64,000 nt of DNA, from positions 16,099,545 to 16,163,544 of the forward strand of contig NC_079134.1 in NCBI RefSeq assembly GCF_945859705.1, read 5' to 3'. The notes beneath the pieces are model-generated. The model saw only the letters and a list, made by a program, of their open reading frames with translations. It made no database searches and had not been told where the DNA came from. The position numbers and the translations under genes were made by a program. This DNA comes from Episyrphus balteatus (lineage: Eukaryota; Arthropoda; Insecta; Diptera; Syrphidae). Shown here one piece after another: positions 35,990 to 48,652 of this stretch; the first letter of the stretch is position 1, and each line of letters opens with the position of its first letter.

Positions 35990-38590
35990 TTTTAAACAAA
36001 TATGTTTGATTTAGAAATTTGTTTTGAGCTATGTATATCAATTTTGCATACTAAATAAATAATGTAAGTTAAGAAAAGTTCTTAGCTGAAGTTTTTCTAA
36101 TAGGTGAATTTTTGCACGCCCTACCGAAATATGTAAAGTCGTCCGTTAGCTCGAACCGCAACAGGAAAATAATTTAATACCAGCTCAAAAAATAGTATTA
36201 TTTCAAGATATACAGTTTCACCGATCTTATATCATTTTGTTAAAAACTTCTTCCTCCCTCCCTTTTCACGTCAGTGCTTACTTTTTTAGTTTGATTTAAA
36301 TGTGTGTGTCGAGGTTAAAAACAATTCTTCTCCATAAAATGTAAATAAATAATAACGAATGCCTTGAAAATATAACAAAAAAAAAAATAATTTCAACCTG
36401 TTAACATTGTTCATAATATTTCTAATACCACTAACCGCAATATTATTCACTTTCTGGTGGTTATTGTCATATCAACGTTTAATTTTATTCAAAATGTTAC
36501 AATGAAAATGGAGAAAACACTGCAAAATATTTTTTTTTTATGGTTACAAAAATGAAAAATAATATAAAAATGTAAAAAAAAAATCCTGACAAACAATGAA
36601 TCTAAATGCATTGTATAGTGTATACACAATTCATGTGTAAGGTTTTGAAGAAAAAAGTGATTCTGTTCTTGATACCCGAGGACAATAAACCAACTTGGTT
36701 CATCATTATTATATTTTACTCCCATACATGCTTATATATAAATTCTATCTTTATTTTTTTTTTGTTCATATCCTTTCTTCATTTCCAGGTCAGTTATCAT
36801 GTCGAGGGCATGATGGATATTGTCCTCATTTGCGGTGGTGCCAACTATTCCATCAACCCTCAACCCTTACCTTTTATAGAAAAATTTCTGTTATTTTTTT
36901 TTTTTATTTAGCTTTGTTCGTTTATAGAAGATTCTCTTTATATGACTTAACTTTCTTTTTTTTATGAAAAAAAAAAAAAAATTAATCGATAAACTCGTAC
37001 GAACGTATAAGAAAGATTTAATTTAAGCCTATTCACCGCACATATAGATTTTTTTTGTTGCTTTGTATTCACATTATTTTTGCTGGTTTACGCCTTTGCT
37101 GGTACATGTCATCGTGTCATGCCCATGTCCATGGCATCCTGCTCTATTTATTTAAAAAAATGGAAATGGAAAAAAAATTGATACCACACATCCAATACAT
37201 TAGAAGAAGAGTGTTGTGTCCCTGTTCGTCCTGAAAAGAGAATCCTTTAATACACAAATAGGGGGTGTTTTGGGAAATCTGTGAATGTCATAATGGATAT
37301 TGAATTGAAATAGACAAACATGTATCAAAGTCGAAAGCAAAATACAAACAAGAAAAAAAAAATAGTAAAAGAGGAAAAAGGATATGCATTGAATAGGTCA
37401 TTATAGTTAGTTCCTGGAATCAGGACATATTCCATTAGTGGCCTAAATGTGCTTTGAACCCCCTCTAGAAATCAGGAGAGCATTGATTTTAAATGTCCCA
37501 CATATCAAAAAGGGAATTATTGTGTGATGACAAATTACACTTAAGGACTCACTCTCAAAGAATAGATTACATAAATTTTAATGGGCTTTGGAACACATTT
37601 AACAACGAACAAGAAATGTTTAAAAATTATTTTATTTTTAACAGAAATGCTTTGTGTGTACTTAGAGTTTTGTTTGATAACACGCTCAATAGATTCTAAG
37701 AGCTTTCAGGAAGATAATCATCCTTAAGGGCACTTTGAGTAAACATAAAATACTTCATAACAATTCTCAAATTAGTTTGAATTTCTGTATACACAAGAAA
37801 TAGCTACTTTCCTATTTCTTAAAGCTTTAATTTATTTTATTTAATTTTTGAATAATCTGAAACGAAATATAATTAAGATGGTTGGAAGGTATTAACACAT
37901 ACCTTTATACCCTTCTCTCATACAATAAAACGAAAATTATGTATTCAATAAATCAAGGAAACTTATAATTTATTATACACAGGAAGCCTTGACATTCTCC
38001 TGCTGTTTTTTGTCAAACGGACATTATGTATCTTGTGTGTATGGTATATCCAAATAGAAGACAATAAATTATATTAAAGGGATGATGTGTTATAATTTCT
38101 CTTAAACCGGAAATAAACCTTTTTTTTTTCATATGCCCGCATTCTTTTCATTATGTTAACGTCAATTTAACTTGAATTTGACATTAAGTGTGTAATTATG
38201 GCAAATTATTTTAATATAATGTCTACACACAGTGCATACATAAGTGAGTCTCACGTACTTTTAACTATGCATTTATAGCTCAAGTGGTTTGTTTTTTTGC
38301 TATTAAGAAATAAAAAAAAAGTTACTTAATTGTTAAGGTTGGAATTAGAAAACATACTCGACCGGATGGCAAGTAGGAAATTAAAAATGTTAAGTTTATT
38401 CTTTAAAAAAGAAAAATACGAGTGACAATATATGTATATTGGAATACTCGTTCCCATGCCTTACAGGGAAGATTCTGTTCTTCTCTAGATGTTCTTGTAC
38501 AGTTGCCTCCAGGCATTAGGACTTTTTTATTTGAGTTTTATTGCTGAATTAATTTTCAAGAGTTTCTCAATGACATCGGTAATTCTTTGT
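35990..38590. other. No supported gene; mostly unique DNA, one weak exon candidate at about 36796
   Basis: A good polypyrimidine tract and acceptor (CTTTCTTCATTTCCAG ending 36796) precede about 90 bases of less AT-rich sequence that stays open in two frames. No convincing donor or homology was found, so it is not called as an exon. The remainder is AT-rich with long A/T runs. Confidence 0.4.
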
Positions 38591-38595
38591 AGGTA

Positions 38596-38656
38596 CATTG
38601 AGGAAAAATAAAACTTTAAATCAACGAAAAAAATTTTGATTTAACTATTTTTACTT
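38596..38656 (+). repeat. Left-end fragment of the 54.4 kb MITE family
   Basis: ACATTGAGGAAAAATAAAAC, then AAATCAACGAAAAAAATTTT and GATTTAACTATTTTT, parallels the left end at 54434-54492. Only the first ~60 bases are present and no right end follows. Confidence 0.55.
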
Positions 38657-38701
38657 TTATTTTATATTTATTTTATTTATATTTTTTGAATCCAATCATA
38701 A

Positions 38702-39347
38702 CACTGGTTAACAAGGTTTGCGTTGCCGAAACAAAAATATACTTTTCTGAAGGTTTTCGGTGTGCTGAATCCGAATCCAAAGTCAGAAAAAATTGATCAG
38801 CTCCCGTTTTTGAAATATTACCGTTAGAAAATGCAAAAAAACGTTTTTTAGACTACTTCGGACCTTATTTTTTAATATAAGGAAAATTGTTAGAAGATAT
38901 TTGGTAACGGTTTCTATAAAAACTATTTTCCTTCTTTCAAGAACTTTTTAAATCTTTTCGATATCTTTGTTATTTCCCGAGATATCTTAAAATGAAGTAA
39001 CTGGCATTTACTTCATATATCATAAAGGAGATAATGACGTTATAAAATTTATGAAATATGCAAACAACTGAGGATATCTCCGCAAGTAATTAGCTCAAGA
39101 TTTAAACAGATTTAAAAAGGTGGAAAATAGGTCTTATAAAAACCGTTACTAAATATGCTCAAACAATTTACCTTATATAAAAAAAAAATAAGGCCCGAAG
39201 TACTGCATTTTCTAACGGTAATATTTCAAAAACGGGAGCTGATTAATTTTTTCTGACTACGGATTCGAGTTCAGCACACTGAAAACCTTCAGAAAAGTAT
39301 TTTTTTGTTCCGGCAACAAAAAAAAACTTTAATTTTGTTAACCAGTG
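38702..39347. mobile_element. CACTG-ended MITE with TAA target duplication, inserted in R1
   Basis: Termini CACTGGTTAACAA and mirror TTGTTAACCAGTG, with about 190 bases of inverted arm (GGTTTTCGGTGTGCTGAA, CAGCTCCCGTTTTTGAAATA). TAA flanks both ends (38699-38701, 39348-39350). The intact R1 copies at 22851 and 60446 read ATCATAATTTACAAG here, which is exactly this locus without the element and with one TAA. CACTG termini with a 3-base duplication are the hallmark of EnSpm/CACTA elements. Non-coding, 646 bases. Confidence 0.85.
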
Positions 39348-40159
39348 TAATTTACAAGAAAAAGCTATCTTTTATCTTTATCTTTTCTCATTATATTATG
39401 AAGAGCTTACAAAAAAATTACACCATTAAAAATTTTAATATTTCTTTTAAAGAATAAAGCCATATTTCATTTTTTACGATGAGTAGAAGGCGTAAAAATA
39501 ATTTATCAAAAACCATAATTTTTCATGAAAAAGTAAAAAAATCAAACTTTTTTTAATAATAATTTTTTACCATCTAAAAAACTGTTGTTTCAGCTCAAAA
39601 TATTCATATTTTTTTAACCCATTCAATTTTCATAAAAAAAGCAACAAAATCAATATATTTTATCTCCACAACATTAAATCAATTTTTTTCTGTGAAAACC
39701 TATAGTAAATTTAACATCATCTGAAAACTTATTTTTTTCTCCTTTTATATGATACTTCAATCATATTTCTATGATGCCTACAAAAAAAGTAGAAACTTTT
39801 TAAAGCCAACCATGTCGAAATTTCAAACTAAGATTATATGGTGCTTCCCACACTGGTGGCTGGTTTAGGGCTACATATCTCCACAGGTGTTTTGAGGTAT
39901 TTCTGAAGTTTTTTAATTTAACATTGTGTAGATTGTAGCAAATGTATTGTTTTGTGTGATATATCAAATTTTGTATGTGCTCTAGATCAAAAGAAAGAAC
40001 GTGTTGAAAAATAGAACTTTATTTTACCATTATCTCAAAATTGTGAATACGAAATTGATTGAAATTATTATCTATCAACACTATAAATTCCATTCCAAAA
40101 AAAAAGATAAAAGTAAAAAACGGTTAAAAAAGGCTTAAAAACTATAAACAAAAAAACTT

Positions 40160-41196
40160 CTCAAGTAGCACAAAAGTCTAAAATACACCAAAATATTTGG
40201 TGTATTTTTTGCACTTTCGTGATATACATTTTCAATATAAAAAATACACCATTTTCTCGTATATAATAAACTCCGGTGGTTTAAAAAATATACCGATTTT
40301 GGTGTATAAATGGCGCTAGTGGTATATTAAATGATCTGGTTTTTGGTGAAAATTATCCCTTTGAAATTGAAAAATACACAATAAATCTATGGATAAAATA
40401 CACCATTTAAATTATTCTGATTTAAAATTTGAGCCAAAGTTTATTTTTTACCTCAAACAATTTGATGAATTCTAATTCACACCATTTCTTATGAAATAAA
40501 TGAAAATTAATTTTTATTCACTTTCATAATATTGCTATAAGAAACTAATGGTTAAATATGAATTTGTTTGCCTAATTTTAAAACGAAACACATTCTGTCT
40601 ACTAATTTTAGATACTACCCCCTCTAAAAATCGAGCGCCTCAAAAATGTCAGTGAATTAATGATTTTTTTTCGATTTTAAAAATCAGTTTTTCAAAAATT
40701 ATAATTTTTTTTGTTGCTTTTACATTTTTTTAGAAGAGTTCTTTTATAATATAATATACCGAAGCGAAAAAACCAAGAATTCGGGATAATTAGGTCAATA
40801 AATATACTATTATAGTAAAATATTTAATCGTTGTCTTCTTTTTTTTAATGGCGGCCATTGAAAAATATGTCGTCTCCCACTTATGCATTCTGGTGAATTT
40901 TATGTCCACAGGGTGTACTTCCTACACCAAAGAGAGTGTACAAAATATACCGTTTTGGTTGATTTCAAAATCGATTAATTTTATGCACCATTAGTGGTAT
41001 ATTATAAAAACAACTGAATATCGGTGTATTTTTTGCACGGAATCTTAAAAAAATGTTGAAATTTTTTACAGAAAAGACAGTGGTATAATTTGTATACCAA
41101 TAATTTTGAGAAATACACCATATTTTTTCAATTTCCTCAATTTTACACCAAAATTAATGAATTTACACTGATTTATGCACCAGTGTGCTACTTGAG
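40160..41196. mobile_element. TIR element CTCAAGTAGCACA, built of TACACCA/TGGTGTA motifs
   Basis: Termini CTCAAGTAGCACA at 40160 and TGTGCTACTTGAG ending 41196. It interrupts R1, whose intact copies read ACTTGTTTCTTCCG or ATTTGTTTCTTCCG at this point; one or two T residues appear duplicated. The 1.04 kb interior is unusual: TACACCA, AATACACC and GGTGTAT recur at least fifteen times in both orientations near both ends. The central part is unique. No transposase ORF. Confidence 0.75.
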
Positions 41197-41699
41197 ATTG
41201 TTTCTCCCGTTATTCAGTCAAAAATTATTTAAGAATACCAATTTTTTGCACATCCATCCAAAAATACCCCTATAAAAGTAGGTGTTTTTCAAAAATTCAT
41301 ATTTCGAAACGCAGATACTTAGAACACAATCCGTATTAGACCCCTAATTTTTTTTTCATTATCTTTCGAATTGCATTTTTCAAATTTTCAAAAAAAAAAT
41401 TCGTCTTCCTATAATCACTATTTTGTCAAAGGTCTACCACATGTTTAAGTTTTAAAAAAAAATAGTTTATAACTTGATTTTGATTTGATTTGGTTTGTTA
41501 GCCTTATGATAAATTTGTCTATCGATTAAAAAAAATTCAACTTTTTACAACGTCGCGTTTATAAAATAGCCACTTTTTTGCAATTTTGTTTTACCTTATT
41601 TAGTGATTGAATTTTTCAAAAACCTTCAGGTGATTATCTTTCAAATATAAAAGATTTTTGTACCTGCAATAGTTTATTTTTAATTTTTAATTGAAATTT

Positions 41700-44280
41700 A
41701 TTAAGTTTCTTTATTTGAAAATCGCTCACAAAAGTGATGCCGAACATCTTCCGAACGATATGGGACACCGATTAATAAAACTACTTTGTACTTTTATCGA
41801 CTAAATGGAACTGTAATTTCATTAGAAAATAGAGCTTCATCCACACATCAATAATGGGTGTCAGGTTTCGTAAAATGGATGTTTGGGGTCTACTTCGATA
41901 TGTAATTTAGTCGTAATTATGGTATCATTAAATAGTAGGATCATATCCTTATTTTTACTTTTATTTTTATCAAGTAACAATACAAATTCTTACTCCAGGG
42001 TTAATGTTGTTTTCAATTTCTATGAATATTTTCTAGTTGAATCAGTTCACTATAGCCACACATATACATAAAGTGCTTGTTTGTCAGATTTTTTAAAACC
42101 TTTTAACCCTTTTAAAAGAATTTTTTTAAAGAATTAATAGAAATAGCAAAATATCCAACAGACAAACAAAACAACACAATCAAAGACCCCCAAACTCGAA
42201 TGCTACTGACAACTTAAACTTTAAACCATTTAAAAAGAAAAATAAATTCTTAAGCTCTTAACCAGAGTTATCCCAAATTGAATGTCAAACGAAAGAAAAA
42301 TATTATCCTAAATAAAGTTCCATTTCTTTTTTTTTTTTTTTCTATTCATGTTTGTTTTCTCTTTATTCTCACTTGACAATCTTGACATTCTTTTGATTAG
42401 AAGAAAAAAAGAAAAAAAAAACCGATAAGTAAACGAAGTTGACAAAATTATCGCCAAATCGCAGACAGGAAATGGAATTGAATTGCAATATCAATTGGAA
42501 TTTTTCAACAAGCTGATTTTTTTTTTTCTTCTTTTTTTTTTGAAGAAGTACAAAAAAAAAAGAGAATATTTAATGTCAACTCTGTGAGACACCTGAAGAA
42601 TGAATGAAAAAAAAAAAAATCTCTTCAAGTGTGTCTCAATTCAAATGATTATTCTATGGTTGACTGAATTAAGAGAAAAACTTTTATCACTACCGCAGTT
42701 GACCTAGTTTTTGGGTTCAATTCGAAATAATGATGAAGATGATGATGATGAAAAATTAATGATTATATACTCTCTAAGATGACATTTGAAATCGATTTCG
42801 ATTGCTGATGGCTGATGGTTTTACTTCCGATTGGTTTCTTCTCAAATATTGAACTTGTTCAACGAAATCTCTTGGGGATTATGAAAACAATTGACAATGG
42901 GTTTAAGATAGTTTTTTTTTTTTTTTTGTTTAAATTATTGAAGTAGAAACTGAACATTAATAATAATTTTGATATCGATTGTACCTGCAATTTCCTGTAA
43001 AAGAAATTGGGATTTCTAGAAATAAAATTGAAGAAATCAATAAAAACAATGGAGTTATTCGATGAGTTGCTTCAAAGAAAACTAAGATTCCATGAATTTT
43101 TTAGTTCAGAAGAAAATTGTATCCTTTTTTTGAAACCATTCTCTTTTTTAACTCAATAATAAATTGCTTTTAGGCCCAATTTGATAAATTAACGAGTGCT
43201 TATCAAATCATTAAAATTACCAACAAAAATTAACAATTACTACTGTTAAAATGTGGCAAGAGAAATGATTTTCATTAAACAACACGTTTCTTTCTTTCCT
43301 TTCAAAAACTCCACAAAGTTAGTCTTTCTAATTTACTTATCTTCTCATTAATTCAACATTTTTAGATGAAAGAAAAGGGTAGTGAAATTTTACTGGCAAA
43401 TATCGATTTATAATTTCTCAAAATAATGGAATACTTTACTCAGTTCAGAGAATTGCAATCAATCTGTCAAAGCATTTCAGCAAACTATATTCAGTATATA
43501 CCAGATACCTACTTTATTAAATTTACTTAATGAAAATAACTTTCTGAAACAGCAAACAGAGCAGCAGTCAGTTTCTTTGTGTATAATGTTTTAAATGCCT
43601 TAATAATGACTTTAATGGACCTTATTCCTTCAATCAATTATATATATTATCTTTTGCCTTTTTGAAAAGAAAATTCCTCTCAAAGGACCAAGAGGAATCT
43701 AAGTTTGAAAAGGAACTTATAGAATACAGTTTTGTTTCTTTGGGAATTTTATAAAATGGATATAATCAAATCATGGGAACTATATGTATATTTGTTTAAA
43801 AGCAATAAAAAAAGGATTATTTTCTTTTTGTTAGTTCCTTCTTACTGTTTTATATTTCAAATCGACATTGTATGCAAAATAGTTAGTATATGAGGGTATT
43901 TTATTCAAAATGCTGATCAAAAAAAAAATGTAATAAAAGGCACCACTGTGTCACAATTACTTCCTCTTATAAGAAAAAGAAAAAAATATTATGACTTATG
44001 AGTAATTTAAAAAAAAAAACCTTAAAAACAAAAAAAAAAAAACAATTTAAGATTTATTTTGAAAATTACAAAACACCTTTTCATTATATTTCTTGTATAA
44101 CAAATTTTTAGAACAAAAAAAAATAAAATTGTTGCAGTCGTTTTTTTATAGAGAAATATTTTTTATGTTTTTATATAATTTAAAAAAATAGTGGGTAAAA
44201 AGAAAATATTTATTATTTCAGAAGTATCTTATATACCACGGTAAATAAGATACCGTTGAAATATTTTTGAAATTTTGTAG
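41700..44280. other. No gene found; unique DNA with poly-A/T and GATGAT runs
   Basis: AT-rich, with T runs at 42320 and 42520, a GATGAT run at 42735-42750 and no long ORF. Sequence between 42700 and 43800 is somewhat more complex, without recognisable content. Confidence 0.45.
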
Positions 44281-44286
44281 GTATAG

Positions 44287-45614
44287 GTATACGGTTAAAA
44301 ATTCTGGAGTATTTTTTAATACTTTTTGGGTTACATATACATAGGTCTACACCAGAAATGTATTAAAATTTAATACAAGACAAATATTAAAATTTTTTAG
44401 TTAATAAAAAATGTATTAAAATGTAATATAGTTGTATTAAAAAATAATACAGTTTATATTAGAATTTAAAACCAAATGTATTAAATTTCAGTTATTGCAT
44501 ATTAAAATTTAATCTTTTCATATTAATTTCTAATAAGAATTTTATTAAAAGATAATACAAAAATATTTCAATTCAATACCAAATGTATTTAAAGTTAATA
44601 ATAAGTATTCTTTTCCTAAATTCATTACTGAAAATAAATATTAATCATAAATAATATAATAATGGTGATATTATTGTCTCCATTTTATATGTTTCACAAA
44701 CTGTGGCATGTAAAATCTTATTGCCGATCAAAATTCATCTGCAATGTATGTATTTTTCTTCGAAAAAACACAAAGCGCCTTCAAATTAGTACAAATTTAC
44801 AAATATTACTTATATTTTTTTTTTAGAAAAGGTACCTCAAACAATGGATTTTTTTCATTTTTAAAATGGCTGCTGCTGACCACAGTACACATAAAAAGGT
44901 AATACATATATTCCAAATCTTATTTCTTTTATTTACCGACGAAAAACGCACAAAAAACGAAAAACCACGCACACCACTAATTTGTTAACAATTATTCACC
45001 ATTTTCCGCGAAGAAACTCAAAGAAATTGGTTATTTTTTAAATTATAATTTTTTCAAATGACATTTTATAAATTAAAACAAAAACAAATTTCCTGTTTAC
45101 CGCGATTAAAATATAAAAATTAAAGGCCGACCTGACAGATTGGTGGCCATTTTTGACAAACAAATTTTGACAACGTTCGGAATATATTACCTTATTATGT
45201 TTACTGTGGCTGCTGACATGACGTTTGATTAAAATTTAATATTCTCGTATTACAAATTAATACTTTTTATATTAGTTTTTAATAAATTTGTATTATATTT
45301 TAATACAATTATATTAAAATGTAGTATAATTATATTAAAATGTAATACAATATACTCAAATATAATACAAAAATATTAAAATCTAATACAGCGGTATAAA
45401 AATTCAATACAAGATTAGAATTTAACCCACGGAGATTATTTTCTAATAATTTTTGTATTACAAGTAGTAAACTTAAATATTGAAATTTAATACAAAAAAG
45501 ATTAAAAATAATTTTAATATTTTGGAAGTATTAAAATGTAATATTTTTTGTATTGAAAATTGCTTTAATACAAGAGCTGTATTAAAAAATACTCAAGAAT
45601 TTTTAACCGTATAC
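44287..45614. mobile_element. TIR element built of TATTAAAATTTAATAC repeats
   Basis: The left end GTATACGGTTAAAAATTCT is mirrored by AGAATTTTTAACCGTATAC-like sequence ending at 45614; the next bases inward (GGAGTATTTTTTAATAC) are mirrored too. Both flanks (44360-44640 and 45230-45560) consist of a ~16-base near-palindromic motif of the form TATTAAAATnTAATAC repeated about fifteen times. The centre holds a second inverted pair (GCTGACCACAGTACACATAA near 44875 and its mirror near 45210), with mirrored GGTAATA segments. No coding sequence. Confidence 0.75.
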
Positions 45615-45770
45615 GTAAAAAAATATATATTTTTTTTAAACGGCTTCTATTTAAAAAAAATCTAAAAATTCTTTGATATACAATGTTTTGTGGCATTTTC
45701 ATTAAATATGTAAAAGATGTTTTTGTTAATCATAAAAAAAAAATTTTATAGTTTTTTTTTAATTTTAAAT

Positions 45771-46443
45771 AAAGGAGAATGGGCAAGTTTGTATGAAACG
45801 TGGACGTTACGCGGCCAGGAATGAATTTGTTATTTTTTGATGTAATTAAGGTTAACATATATTGTGCAGAAGTTTTATCCCTGTGACGTATTTGAATAAC
45901 GGATAAAATGCATTTTTGCATTTAACACTTTATATATGTCTCAATGTTAAAACTCAATTGTGTATTTTAAGTGCAAAATATTATTTTCTGTCATTTTCCC
46001 TGAGTCTGAAGACCTTTATCTTGCATATCCAACCACTAGAACCCAAACTATAAGCATTTTAAAACAACAAATTCAAGCCTATTTTTAGAGTTTTGTTGTT
46101 CAATTTTTTGTTACTTTGAATTGTTTGAAAACTTTCGAACCTGAAATGGTTGTCTTAAAAATCTTATATTATGAGTTCTATTGGTCGGATTTTCATGATT
46201 GATGTCTTCATGCTCAGGGAAAATGACAGAGCATCATATTTTATATTCCATATAAAAATATAAGTCAGTTTTTCCTTCATACATTGAACAATGCATTAAC
46301 AATACTAATACTGCATTATCTTGCATTCTTAACGCAATACAGCGAAACGTCCATAGTAAAAGTTTTTCCTGGGCTATAATTCTTTCATTTGATACCAATT
46401 TTATTGATGGCCGCTCAACGTCCAAAATGCCCATTCTCCTTTC
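45771..46443. mobile_element. TIR element AAAGGAGAATGGGC
   Basis: The left end AAAGGAGAATGGGCAAG mirrors GCCCATTCTCCTTT at the right. About 30 bases inside each end is TGGACGTTACGCGGCCA (45801) or its relative TGGACGTTGAGCGGCCA (minus strand, 46424). No target duplication could be fixed. Interior AT-rich, 673 bases, non-coding; the 66-codon minus-strand ORF at 46234-46434 only reads through the right arm. Confidence 0.7.
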
Positions 46444-47170
46444 TTAAAATAATTTCTTTATACATTTTTAAAAAGCAAACCATCATCCAAACAAACCACA
46501 AGAATCAAGTTAAGCATGCATGAGAAACATTTTTTTAAAGAAAAACTACAATATTAAAACAAGTAGCTGTTAGGGCTGTTGAACATAAACTCTTATTCTC
46601 TATTTTCTTTGCTTTGGAAAGTGTGGATACAGTTAAAGAAAAAACAAAAAGCCCACGAATTAGTAAAATTTATTTTACTTACTCAAAAAGATCACGAAAT
46701 AAGGAATATTAAAAGAAAAATAGTAATTTTTGATTTCAAGTCGATTTTTCTCAAATATGTCGAAAAACCTCTTTGGCATTTTTTTTGTTTCCTAATAAGA
46801 AACATGTTTTTAAACAAATTCATAAAAAATTCTTGCTATTATTTGCGCAATTTTGCAAAATTGAGTTTTTTTTCAAGGTTCAACTCTGTTAATCAAGTAT
46901 GATGATTTATTTGTTAAAAATATGGATTTGAAGTGAAAATTTGTATTATTTTATTTTTAAATTTATTCAACAATCTTGCAAAAATTCAACAGATGCTTGA
47001 CTTAGAAGAACCTGTATGTTCCTTTGCCTCTTACAAGGAATTTGGAAGTTCTTTGTGTCAAGTTATAATGTTTTTTTATGTTTCAAAAAAGAATAATAGG
47101 TTGGTTTCATTATTTTTTTTTTGAAGTTGTGTATTTTTCAATAAGAAAAACAAAATTTTTAATTTTAAAA
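46444..47170. other. No gene found
   Basis: AT-rich; the 107-codon ORF at 46579-46902 is lysine/phenylalanine-rich, unrecognisable and typical of chance opening in such DNA. Confidence 0.4.
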
Positions 47171-47173
47171 TAA

Positions 47174-48649
47174 TAGTGGAGTAACTAAAGCTCAAAAATT
47201 GGCAATATTAGGGAACCCGGCCGAACAGCTTAGATTTTGATGATCTTTTTTTTGTAAAGGTCGGTAATTAAAAATACTTTAAAGTCTATAGATTAAACAT
47301 TGCCGGTGTTGCCGTTTTGATTTTTTAAATTTAATTGAAGATTTTTGTGCACAAAAACAGATTTTTTTCAAAATTTTTTCTTAAATTTCATAAATTAAGT
47401 GATGCAAAAAGATTGTCTAGGAAATTCAAGGAAAAAAAATATATGGGAGTGACGGACAATCTTCCATAGTTCAAGCGATAGATGCAATTTTCTTATTAAT
47501 TGACTTCAAACACAAAAAAAATATTTGAACACAACGGCAACACCTACAATATTCAAATATACATTTTTTAAAAGCTAGAAGCTTAGTCATATATGTAAAA
47601 TTAAAATTAAGTTAATTGAATGAACGGCTTATGAAAGAACGGTAATTGAACTTAGATTTTTGAAAAAAAAAATTATTGAAAAAATTTTAACATGTCGTTT
47701 TTTAAACTTGGTCGTAATATAAAATGCATTTATTTTCAAATTTTTCTGGCCGCATTTATTATGATTTCAAATTATAAAAGGAAATGTCAATATGTATTAC
47801 GGTTTATGGAAAAAATTAAAAAGTATTTCATTTTCGAAGAACTTTTTTTAATAAAAGTTTTGAAAAAAAATGTAACTTATTTTTTTTTTTAAAGTTCAAC
47901 ATCTAAATATAAAATTATTTTTTATTTATTTAATAACCCTTACTGTTGAAAGTTAAATAACAAAAATTTAAAGTTCCTATTTACCACAGTCTTTGAGAAA
48001 ATTAATTATTTCAAGCAAAAATTCAGTTTTAATAAAAAAAAAATGAAGTAATTTTTCATTTTTTTTTTTTCAAAAGTTTGATATATTTTACCTTTTTTGC
48101 GTCGAAATTCAACTGATAATATTTATGGCCAAACATTTTTTTTAAAAAAGTAATTTTAAATTTTTCTAATAACATTTTTTTTTTAATTCTGAGTTTGAGA
48201 ACCATTTTTTCAAAAAGTCTTGCCTAAATTTAGTGGATTTAAATTTAAGAGATAAGAATGAGCTTCTGGCTTTTTAAAAATGTATTTCAAAATATTGTAG
48301 GTGTTGCCGTTGTTTTCAAAATATTTTTTTTGTGTTTGAGGTCAGAATGTTAGAAAATTGCATTTATCGCTTAAACGATGGAAGATTGTCCCTTACTGCC
48401 TTTTATATATTTTCCTTAAATTACCTAGAGAATCTTTTGCTATCATTTGTTTTATGAAATTTAAGCAAAAAAAAATGGTTTTGTTAAAAAAAAAATAATT
48501 TTAATTTAAAAAAACAATACGGCAACACCGGCAATTTTTAATCTATAGACTTTAAAGTATTTTTAATTACCTAGGTTTGAAAAAAAAAATTGTCAAAATC
48601 AGAGCTGTTCGGCCGGGTTCCCTAATAATTTGCTTTAGTTACTCTACTA
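47174..48649. mobile_element. 1.48 kb fold-back element TAGTGGAGTAACTAAAGC with TAA flanks
   Basis: The left end TAGTGGAGTAACTAAAGC mirrors GCTTTAGTTACTCTACTA at the right. TAA flanks both (47171-47173, 48650-48652). Arms of about 500 bases include GGGAACCCGGCCGAACAGCT, AATCTATAGACTTTAAAGTA, and GGAAGATTGTCC-type sequence. The centre near 47700-48000 is unpaired. A decayed relative lies at 4420-4650. No credible ORF. Confidence 0.85.
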
Positions 48650-48652
48650 TAA

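Larger units (their letters stand above)
38660..41700 (+). repeat. R1 interspersed repeat, copy d (diverged, interrupted twice)
   Basis: R1 sequence is recognisable at about 38660-38701, 39348-40158 and 41198-41700, in R1 order: AATCATAATTTACAAG, the AAAAAGC poly-A parts, CCCACACTGGTGGCTG at 39849, AGCTTGTAG-like sequence, GTTATTCAGTCAAAA at 41212, and the GGTGTTTTTCAAAAATTCA stretch at 41280. The two gaps are exactly the elements at 38702-39347 and 40160-41196. This copy is more diverged than b and c, hence older, and both conserved termini are lost. Confidence 0.75.
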
